Position numbers and translations under genes: made by a program
Shown here: piece after piece, positions 56,831-64,000 of the stretch
Numbering within the stretch: position 1 is the first letter of the stretch
How the letters are laid out: the number at the start of each line of letters is the position of its first letter
The notes under the pieces: model-generated
Database searches by the model: none
What the model was told of the DNA's origin: nothing
Seen by the model: only the letters and a program-made list of their open reading frames with translations
Assembly (NCBI RefSeq): GCF_021484805.1
Contig: NZ_CP090557.1
Coordinates: 4,290,001 to 4,354,000 of the forward strand
Direction of reading: 5' to 3'
DNA from: Tellurirhabdus bombi
GTDB taxonomy: Bacteria; Bacteroidota; Bacteroidia; Cytophagales; Spirosomataceae
DNA: 64,000 nucleotides

Positions 56831-59674
56831 ATGACACGGCTTTCTCATTGGGCTAAGGTGCTGCTGGCAGCCGCAGTTATTTTCTTACTAGTTGGCTTAC
56901 TCATCCCGCTTCTCTTAGCCACGGTCTACAAAGATCAGATTGTTTCAACAATACGCGAGGAATTTGCCCAGCACTCGGAGCAGCGATTGGCCGATTTTGA
57001 CGTTCATTTCTCGCTTCTCCGCCACTTTCCACGCCTCTCGGTAGCTGTCGATAATGTTTCCATTCGGGATAATATCAGTTCTGCCCAAAGCGAGGTTCTT
57101 GGCATTCGACAAGCGCAGGTAGTGATTGGCTTAACCGATTTTCTGCAAAAACGCTGGACAATCCGCAGAGTACTACTAAAAGGCCTTAATTATCACCAGT
57201 GGGTCGATTCTACGGGCAAAAAAACGGCTCTGGTTTGGAAAGCGGCCAAAAGACAAAGCTCGGGAGCTGGAAAAGGGCACTTGGTTGATATTGCCGCCTT
57301 ACGAATTGAAGATGCCCGCATAACCGTAGAAAATGCTTATAAAAGCACAGGATTTGCGCTTCTTGTTCATCACGCTGATTTAAAAGGTGACCTGAGTAAG
57401 CCCGCCTTGCGCCTGCACGGTACGCTCAACGGCACGGTTCAACACATTAGCAGCCGAAAATTAAAGATATTCCGGCAGCAACCGTTTACCGCAACGGCTT
57501 CCTATGATTATAATCCCGCCACCAAAACCGGCACCATTCATCATACCCAGCTCAAAGCCAATGGCTCAGTAATTGCGTTTAGTGGAAGGCACCAGAAACT
57601 ACCTGATCAGGAACACTCCCTGCTGGATTTACGGTTGTCAGGCGCCCAGCCGGCCCGGATTCTGCTTACCGATTTGCTCCCGGATTCACTCAAAAATTAC
57701 GCGGATGATCCCGCCCTCAAGCGCCCTTTCACCTTTAAATTTCACATGCACGGCCGAAGCGGGCCCAAAACGCGGCCCCATAGTCGGATGGCATTTCAGT
57801 TTTCGGCCCGCGATTATCACTGGCCCCAAAGTCCGCTGGTCATTCAGGCCCTACAGGTTCAGGGAGAATTTGACAATGGTAAAAAGAATACGCTGGAAAC
57901 CTCCACGCTTACCATCCAGCAGTTTAAAATGCAGGCTGATACCAATACCATTTCGGTGCAGGGACGCCTAACGAACTTAAAATCACCCGTCCTCGAGGGG
58001 ACCGTTATCGGCAATCTTTCCCTGACGCAAATGGCACACCTGATGAAATGGTCGGGCGATTCGCTCTACAGTGGTACCGCTTCCATCGATCTGGCCCTGA
58101 ATAGCCCTTTACGACCTACGGGTACGTCGGATTCGTCCTTGATCGAGCCCTTCTGGAAAGGCACCCTTCAGGTCCGGAACGGCTGCTTCCAGGTGGCTTC
58201 AGAATCCGGTCATTGCACGGCACTCAACGCAGATATCGCGTTTATGCAAGAAGACAATCTGCTTCAAATTCGGGAGGTAAGCGGTAAACTGGACGGACGC
58301 TCTTTCCGCATCAACGGCGAAATCAGAAATTTACTTCGGTATTGGTTGCAGGTTGGCCATAAAGCCTATCCGGTTCGGTCGCGGCTAGAGGCCCACTGGT
58401 CCGAAATGGATTTTTCTAACCTTAAGCTGCGTCGACCTGCCAAAAACAAACCCGACAAACCAAGTCCGCCACCCGATAGCCTTTTGTCGGACTTTCTGTT
58501 CGGCGCCGAGTGTCTGGCCACTGTTCAGGTTGATAAAGTGCGGCTTCCCTCGCGCGAGAACCTAAGCAATGTGTTTGTACGGATTCATAAGCAGGGAGAA
58601 CTAGTTCGGATTCCGCAAGTGCAGTGCCAGACCACGTACGGGGGCCATATCGCGGGTTTAGGACAGTTTCGCCTGAATCAAAATGGCATTCAGCAACCTT
58701 ACGCCGCGCTGACCCTCTCCTATCCTTCCCTGGATCTACAAAACCTATTTGCTTTTTTGTCGGAGTTGAACGGAGTGCAAACCAACTACCGTCGCCCTAC
58801 TCGAAAGCGCAAAAATGAGTTGGACTACCGATTTGATCTGGAGGTAAAGGCTAATAAGCTGGCTTACCGGGCACTCAAAGGCGAAAACTTTGCGCTTAAG
58901 ACTGTTATTCGGGACGAGGAAGCTCGGCTTGAGCGCCTGACCATGAATGCTTTCAATGGACGCCTGGGCGCACGCGGCGTATTAAAACTGAATGGTCCAT
59001 CGGCCAATCAATACCCGGTTCGCCTGAACGTCAACCTGCGCCAGGTCGATTTGTACCACCTTTTCCGGGCCGCCGATGAACTGCAACTGGACGTTTTCAA
59101 AAGTGAGAATATTCGGGGTAATCTGGATTGCTCCATTGTTTACCGCGCAGAGCTGGATGAAACCTTTTTGCCCGACCTCAACCGGACAACGGCCTACACC
59201 CGCGCTACGCTTCGGGAAATGGAATTAATCAATGTGGAACCCATTCAGCAGGCGCTTCATTTTTTGCCTAAAGCCAAAACAAGTCATATTTATTTTCAGG
59301 ATGTAGAAGTGCGGTTCCTTTTGGCGCAAAACCGAATTATGACGCCGGGAGTCAACCTGACCAACAATCTTTCCCATCTGCATCTCGGGGGCGATTATAC
59401 CTTAAATCAGACGGGTTCGTTTCTGGTGGAAGTTGGCCTGATGGATTTGCTATTTGGTAACAACAAACGACGCATTCGCCAGATACAAACGGTGGATTCG
59501 ACTCGTCTGGGCAATTCCTTCAAAAGTCGCCTGTTTTTGCAACGGGGTAATTCGGGCAAATATCACCTGAAGATTTCAGGCCGCCGCGATTTTGAAACCC
59601 GACGAAACGCCTTGCGCTACCGGTGGGCCAGCGAATTGGGACGCCAAAAAATTGATACGACATTTGCCCGCTAA
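56831..59674 (+). CDS. AsmA-family envelope protein
   Basis: A 947-residue protein with one N-terminal membrane helix (VLLAAAVIFLLVGLLIPLLL) and a long repetitive beta structure. Family traits are HFPRLSVAVDNVSI near residue 65, repeated LxLxG strands and a C-terminal NLSHLHLGGDYTLNQTGSFL. AsmA/TamB-type proteins form grooved bridges that move phospholipids between membranes. It appears to be a separate transcription unit. Confidence 0.82.
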   Translation: MTRLSHWAKVLLAAAVIFLLVGLLIPLLLATVYKDQIVSTIREEFAQHSEQRLADFDVHFSLLRHFPRLSVAVDNVSIRDNISSAQSEVLGIRQAQVVIGLTDFLQKRWTIRRVLLKGLNYHQWVDSTGKKTALVWKAAKRQSSGAGKGHLVDIAALRIEDARITVENAYKSTGFALLVHHADLKGDLSKPALRLHGTLNGTVQHISSRKLKIFRQQPFTATASYDYNPATKTGTIHHTQLKANGSVIAFSGRHQKLPDQEHSLLDLRLSGAQPARILLTDLLPDSLKNYADDPALKRPFTFKFHMHGRSGPKTRPHSRMAFQFSARDYHWPQSPLVIQALQVQGEFDNGKKNTLETSTLTIQQFKMQADTNTISVQGRLTNLKSPVLEGTVIGNLSLTQMAHLMKWSGDSLYSGTASIDLALNSPLRPTGTSDSSLIEPFWKGTLQVRNGCFQVASESGHCTALNADIAFMQEDNLLQIREVSGKLDGRSFRINGEIRNLLRYWLQVGHKAYPVRSRLEAHWSEMDFSNLKLRRPAKNKPDKPSPPPDSLLSDFLFGAECLATVQVDKVRLPSRENLSNVFVRIHKQGELVRIPQVQCQTTYGGHIAGLGQFRLNQNGIQQPYAALTLSYPSLDLQNLFAFLSELNGVQTNYRRPTRKRKNELDYRFDLEVKANKLAYRALKGENFALKTVIRDEEARLERLTMNAFNGRLGARGVLKLNGPSANQYPVRLNVNLRQVDLYHLFRAADELQLDVFKSENIRGNLDCSIVYRAELDETFLPDLNRTTAYTRATLREMELINVEPIQQALHFLPKAKTSHIYFQDVEVRFLLAQNRIMTPGVNLTNNLSHLHLGGDYTLNQTGSFLVEVGLMDLLFGNNKRRIRQIQTVDSTRLGNSFKSRLFLQRGNSGKYHLKISGRRDFETRRNALRYRWASELGRQKIDTTFAR

Positions 59675-59858
59675 ATGGCAAAAACACCCCGCAGAGACCA
59701 TTTGATATTGTTATTTGGAAGTAGGCCCCTCCTACGCATATCTTCACAAAAATTTTACAGAAAAGAATTGATAGCGATGCATGGCACGCCATTGATCACC
59801 ATTTTACTCAAATTTACTCCTCTAAGGGGATAGCTAGTCTTAAACAGGTTCATTCCGT

Positions 59859-61442
59859 ATGATTCTTATTGTTGACGACAGACCCGAAAATATTCTTCCG
59901 CTTAAAAAAATTCTGGAACTTCATCATTTTTCGGTCGATACCGCTGAGTCGGGTGAAGAAGCGTTAAAAAAGATCCTTAAAACCAACTATTCCGTCATTA
60001 TTCTGGACGTACAAATGCCTGGAATGGACGGTTTCGAAGTAGCAAATGCCGTTGCTGGCTTTAGCAAAGCTAAAGACACCTCCATCATTTTCTTATCCGC
60101 AGTTAATACAGAGAAACGATTTATCACAAAAGGATACACCTCGGGCGGCATTGATTATTTAACCAAACCCGTTGATCCGGATATTCTGGTCCTGAAAGTG
60201 AAAACCCTGCACAAGCTTTACGAGCAGCAGCAGGAACTGCGCGAAACGCAGCATTCTTTGCGCAAGGAAATTGAGGTTCGGAAACAGGCTCAGGAAAGTT
60301 TGGCAGACCGCATGCACGAATTGCGATCTGTGCTCGAATCGTTGCCCCAAATCGCCTTTACGCTCGCCGCCGATGGCCGGATTGAGTACGTTAATGAGCA
60401 TTGGTTCCGCTACGCCAAAGACGCCGAAACCTTTCCGGAAGCCCATCCCGACGACGATATATACACGATTTGGAAGAGCTATCTTACCCTAGGTCTTGAA
60501 CTAACCCGCGAAGTTCGACTCCTTGAACTGGCTACACTTGACTACCGATATCATCTCCTGAAGATTATTCCCGTTAAACAGCAAGATACCATTTTCAAGT
60601 GGGTAGGAACATTTACGGATATCCACCAGCAAAAGCTGGCCGCCGAAGTACTGGAGCAACAGGTTAAACTGCGGACCAAAGAATTGCTGCTCAAGAACGT
60701 AGAGCTAGAACGTACCAATCATGAACTCCAGCAATTTGCCTGGGTCGTATCGCATGACCTGAAGGAACCGCTTCGTAAAATCCAGGTTCTCAACGATATG
60801 GTAAAAGAGAAGTTCCTGAAAGACAATGAAGAGGCAACGTTTTTTCTAGAGCGATCTATCAATTCGTCGGCCCGTATGTCGCGGCTGATCAATGATCTTC
60901 TGACGTATTCTCAACTGTCTGTAACGGATCCCTTTCAACCAACGGATCTTAATTTGTTACTAAAAGAGCTTCTCAGTGATTTCGACGAAACAATCAGCAA
61001 TAAAGGGGCGCTGGTTACGGTTGAAGAATTGCCGGTAATCGATACCATTCCGAGCCGCATCCGGCAGGTTTTTCAAAACCTGCTTAGCAATGCCCTGAAG
61101 TTCTCTAAACCAGACGAACCGCCGATTATTACCATCAGTGCCGAATTAGTAGAGACAAAAGAAATTGAGAGTCCACCATCGCCGACGGGCCAATTCTGCC
61201 GGATTGTGGTGAGTGACAATGGCATTGGCTTCGACGAACGTTTTCTGGATCGCATTTTCATTATTTTCCAGCGCTTAAATACCCAAACCAGCTACGAAGG
61301 TACCGGAATCGGGCTGGCCATTGCCAAGAAAAATATCGACAAACACCACGGTCTCATTTCGGCGAAAAGCCACCTGAATGAAGGTACCCGTTTCATTCTG
61401 GTTCTTCCCGTTACACAGACGAATGAAGTACTGACCCATTAG
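59859..61442 (+). CDS. receiver-PAS-histidine kinase
   Basis: A 527-residue hybrid with an N-terminal receiver: DD at 6-7, phospho-Asp in IILDVQMPGMDG, Lys in YLTKPVDPD. A coiled coil (110-150) leads to a PAS domain (SLPQIAFTLAADGRIEYVNE), then HisKA with the phospho-His in WVVSHDLKEPLRK and a HATPase with NLLSNALKFS, DNGIGFD and GTGIGLAIAKK. It is likely phosphorylated by another kinase and then signals on. It lies 25 nt before a second hybrid kinase, so they form an operon. Confidence 0.9.
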   Translation: MILIVDDRPENILPLKKILELHHFSVDTAESGEEALKKILKTNYSVIILDVQMPGMDGFEVANAVAGFSKAKDTSIIFLSAVNTEKRFITKGYTSGGIDYLTKPVDPDILVLKVKTLHKLYEQQQELRETQHSLRKEIEVRKQAQESLADRMHELRSVLESLPQIAFTLAADGRIEYVNEHWFRYAKDAETFPEAHPDDDIYTIWKSYLTLGLELTREVRLLELATLDYRYHLLKIIPVKQQDTIFKWVGTFTDIHQQKLAAEVLEQQVKLRTKELLLKNVELERTNHELQQFAWVVSHDLKEPLRKIQVLNDMVKEKFLKDNEEATFFLERSINSSARMSRLINDLLTYSQLSVTDPFQPTDLNLLLKELLSDFDETISNKGALVTVEELPVIDTIPSRIRQVFQNLLSNALKFSKPDEPPIITISAELVETKEIESPPSPTGQFCRIVVSDNGIGFDERFLDRIFIIFQRLNTQTSYEGTGIGLAIAKKNIDKHHGLISAKSHLNEGTRFILVLPVTQTNEVLTH

Positions 61443-61467
61443 TGATCGCCGATTTTAATTACCTATT

Positions 61468-64000
61468 ATGCCGCAATATTCTACCTCTCATTCCGTCATT
61501 AGACAACTGCAACTTGTCTTTTCTTTTTCTATTCTCCTGCTGATTGTCAGCTTGCTGGCCTCTTTTTACAGCACACAAAAGTTAATCAGCAATTCGCAGC
61601 TCGTTAATCATACCAATCAGGTTCTGCTCGAAGCGGAGAACATCATCTCCTTCACAAAAGATGCTGAAACCGGCCAGCGCGGGTTTCTCATTACGCGGGA
61701 CGCTACCTTTTTACAACCCTACAACGGTTCGCTGGACAAGGTAAGAAACAGCTATAGCCAGTTGCGTACACTGACGCGTGACAATGAGTCACAGCAGGAG
61801 AAGCTGGCTAAAATAGAGCAGCTATACGAAGCTAAGTTTACGCAGATGCAACGCATCATCGACATGACTAACAAAAGCCGTACCTTTTCCAGAGATACGA
61901 TTCAACGGCATCAGGAAATGGCGCGGGGTAAAAAGGTCATGGATGGTCTTCGGAAGATGATCAATGATGTAAAAGAAGAAGAATCTGAGGTTCTGAAAAT
62001 GCGGATTGAGCAACAACAGATTTACATTACGTATACCCCTTACCTGCTGCTGCTTGCCGCCCTTATTTCCATAGCGATCACCGTTAGCACTTACCTGCGG
62101 ATCAAAAAAGACCTGGACGACCGGATTGCGCACCAGAAACAGGCCGAAAAGAAATATCAGGAGACCAACCAGCGCATTGGGGTAATGGAAGACATTACAA
62201 CCGACATCGCCGAAGGCAACTACACGGTTCGCAGTCTGGATACGGCCGACGACGATTTAGGGCGTATTGGTAATGCTCTGAATAGCATGGCCGATTCACT
62301 GGAGACTACTTTTGCGGATCTAAACAACCGAAACTGGTTACAAACTGGCACCCTCAAACTCAGCGAGGCCATCCGGGGCGAAAGAGACATTAAAAAGCTA
62401 TCGACCAACCTGATTCATACCATTGCCGAGTACCTGGAAGCCCCCGTGGGAACGGTCTACATTGTTGATCATAACGCCAATTTCAAGCTGGAAGGAACGT
62501 TTGCTACCCAGGATGCACCGGCAATGATTAAACCCGGCGAAGGACTGGCGGGTGAGGTTATTACCAGCAAAAAAATGCTCCTGGTTAACGATTTGCCAAG
62601 CAGCTATTTACGGGTTACCTCCTCCCTGGGAGCCACAACGCCCAGTTCGTTAATTATCTGTCCGCTGCTTTACGCGCAGGAGTGTGTGGGCGTCCTTGAA
62701 ATTGGCCTTTTGCACAAACCCAGCGAACTGGAACTTCAGTTTCTGGAAAATAACCTGGATAGCCTGGCTATTGGGATCAATGCGGCGCTGAATTACATTC
62801 AGTTGCAGAATTTTCTGGAAGAAACGCAGGCCCAATCGGAAGAGCTACAGGCTCAGCACAACGAGCTGGAAAACCTCAACGCCGAACTCGAAGCTCAATC
62901 GCAGAAACTACAGGCCTCCGAAGAAGAACTGCGCGTTCAGCAGGAAGAACTGCAACAAACGAATTCCGAGCTGGAAGAACGAAGCCTGCTTCTGGAAGAG
63001 AAAAACGACGAGATCCTGAAAAAGGCCGAAGAGCTGGAAATCAGCACCCGCTACAAATCAGAATTTCTGGCTAATATGTCGCACGAACTGCGCACGCCGC
63101 TTAACTCCATCCTCCTTTTAAGCCGCCTGCTGGCCGAAAACGACGAGAAAACGCTCTCCAAAGACCAGGTTGAATACGCCAGAGTCATTCAGTCATCGGG
63201 TAATGGTTTGCTTGGCCTGATCGACGAAATTTTAGACCTGTCTAAGATTGAAGCCGGACAGATGAAACTGGAATACCTTACGGTATCCATCCGCGAAATT
63301 ACAGAGGAATTGCAGGCGCTTTTTGGCCCCTTGGCAAAGGAAAAAGGACTGGAATTTATCGTGTCGGTTGACAAAAACGTTCCCAAAACGATTGAAACGG
63401 ACAAGATGCGTTTGGGTCAGATTTTGAAAAACCTGCTTTCCAACGCCCTTAAATTTACGGCAAAAGGTAGCGTCTCGCTGACTATTCATAAACAGTCTTC
63501 AACGGAAAATACGCTTTGCTTTGCCGTTAAGGATACCGGCATTGGCATTCCTTCCGAAAAGCAGCACCTGGTCTTTGAGGCATTCCAGCAGGCCGACGGG
63601 TCGACCAAACGGAAATACGGCGGCACAGGGTTGGGGCTGTCCATCAGCCGCGAGCTGGCCAAGCTTCTGGGCGGCGAAATTATGCTTTCCAGCGAGGTCA
63701 ATAAAGGCAGCGAATTTACCGTTTACCTGCCTATCTCGGAGGTGCCCCGAACTACCCAGCCGGAAAAGATCGAGACTTACGTGCCCCGGCAACCCGAACC
63801 CAAGCCCACTCCGCAAAAGCCCGAAACAGGCAATAATTACATCAGCACCGTCATTCCAGAGGCGATACCCGACGACCGAAATGCCATTCAGGAATCGGAT
63901 AAAACCATTCTGATCATCGAAGACGATACGAATTTCGCGAAATCACTGCTGGACTACTCCCGCAAAAAAGGCTACAAAGGCATTGTGGCCGTGCGCGGCG
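61468..64000 (+). CDS. CHASE3-HAMP-GAF hybrid histidine kinase (partial)
   Basis: At least 844 residues, with the 3' end beyond the window. Order: membrane helix (residues 12-31), CHASE3 sensor (DAETGQRGFLITRD), second helix near 190-210, HAMP-like linker, GAF domain (GEGLAGEVITSKKMLLVNDL), a long coiled coil with Gln/Glu repeats (QEELQQTNSELEER), HisKA (FLANMSHELRTPLNS), HATPase (NLLSNALKFTAKG, YGGTGLGLSISREL), then a receiver starting at TILIIEDDTN that is cut by the window edge. Further receivers or an Hpt are likely downstream. Confidence 0.9.
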   Translation, partial: MPQYSTSHSVIRQLQLVFSFSILLLIVSLLASFYSTQKLISNSQLVNHTNQVLLEAENIISFTKDAETGQRGFLITRDATFLQPYNGSLDKVRNSYSQLRTLTRDNESQQEKLAKIEQLYEAKFTQMQRIIDMTNKSRTFSRDTIQRHQEMARGKKVMDGLRKMINDVKEEESEVLKMRIEQQQIYITYTPYLLLLAALISIAITVSTYLRIKKDLDDRIAHQKQAEKKYQETNQRIGVMEDITTDIAEGNYTVRSLDTADDDLGRIGNALNSMADSLETTFADLNNRNWLQTGTLKLSEAIRGERDIKKLSTNLIHTIAEYLEAPVGTVYIVDHNANFKLEGTFATQDAPAMIKPGEGLAGEVITSKKMLLVNDLPSSYLRVTSSLGATTPSSLIICPLLYAQECVGVLEIGLLHKPSELELQFLENNLDSLAIGINAALNYIQLQNFLEETQAQSEELQAQHNELENLNAELEAQSQKLQASEEELRVQQEELQQTNSELEERSLLLEEKNDEILKKAEELEISTRYKSEFLANMSHELRTPLNSILLLSRLLAENDEKTLSKDQVEYARVIQSSGNGLLGLIDEILDLSKIEAGQMKLEYLTVSIREITEELQALFGPLAKEKGLEFIVSVDKNVPKTIETDKMRLGQILKNLLSNALKFTAKGSVSLTIHKQSSTENTLCFAVKDTGIGIPSEKQHLVFEAFQQADGSTKRKYGGTGLGLSISRELAKLLGGEIMLSSEVNKGSEFTVYLPISEVPRTTQPEKIETYVPRQPEPKPTPQKPETGNNYISTVIPEAIPDDRNAIQESDKTILIIEDDTNFAKSLLDYSRKKGYKGIVAVRG

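Overview
The window reads as a Bacteroidota chromosome, most like Cytophagales/Spirosomataceae (inference). The reasons are TAnnTTTG-type promoter boxes, start regions that almost all lack a Shine-Dalgarno sequence, single-domain LytTR proteins, many hybrid two-component proteins, and the look of the proteins. About 42.2 kb is the integrase-proximal part of a large temperate phage of the HK97 type. The remaining 22 kb is host chromosome.

Prophage, 1-42230. It ends on the right at a duplicated 3' part of a tRNA-Arg(ACG) gene (42184-42230). The left end lies outside the window. Late genes read right to left: HNH endonuclease, PLD-like protein, terminase small and large subunits, portal, prohead protease, major capsid protein, connectors, tail tube, and tail-assembly chaperones that probably use a -1 frameshift. 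A LytTR protein (12130-12477) sits at the head of this late block behind a TAnnTTTG box and looks like the late regulator. Early genes, also on the minus strand (12.7-31.5 kb), hold a Cro-like regulator, AntA-type antirepressor, excisionase-like protein, SSB-like protein, a lambda O/P-like initiator and loader pair with an iteron origin inside the initiator gene, a helicase-methyltransferase fusion, a cytosine-C5 methyltransferase with nine internal repeats, DUF5131 and ASCH-like proteins, RusA and UmuDC. The lysogeny switch (31.55-31.62 kb) has two divergent promoters whose -33 boxes meet in a 7-bp palindrome.

Cargo, 32.4-40.65 kb, plus strand. Between the CI-like repressor and the integrase lie a zinc-ribbon/YbjQ protein, a SHOCT membrane protein, a decayed gene fragment, and an AT-rich six-gene operon: unknown small protein, NurA-like nuclease, HerA-like ATPase, DruA-like (DUF4338) protein, a PUA/EVE-like protein with a membrane segment, and a small two-TM protein, closed by a terminator. 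I judge NurA-HerA-DruA-(PUA-TM) to be a candidate undescribed antiphage system and the most interesting item here.

Host region, 42.2-64 kb: orphaned tRNA terminator, lone receiver protein, secreted proteins, an N-acetylmuramoyl-alanine amidase, DUF1801 protein, SAM methyltransferase, an IS5-family fragment, LytTR protein, lipoproteins, a CPA2 antiporter, a tandem pair of DUF421 membrane proteins with zinc ribbons, a TreS-like GH13 lipoprotein, an MCP four-helix-bundle protein without signalling domain, an AsmA-like protein, and two hybrid histidine kinases, the second running off the right edge.
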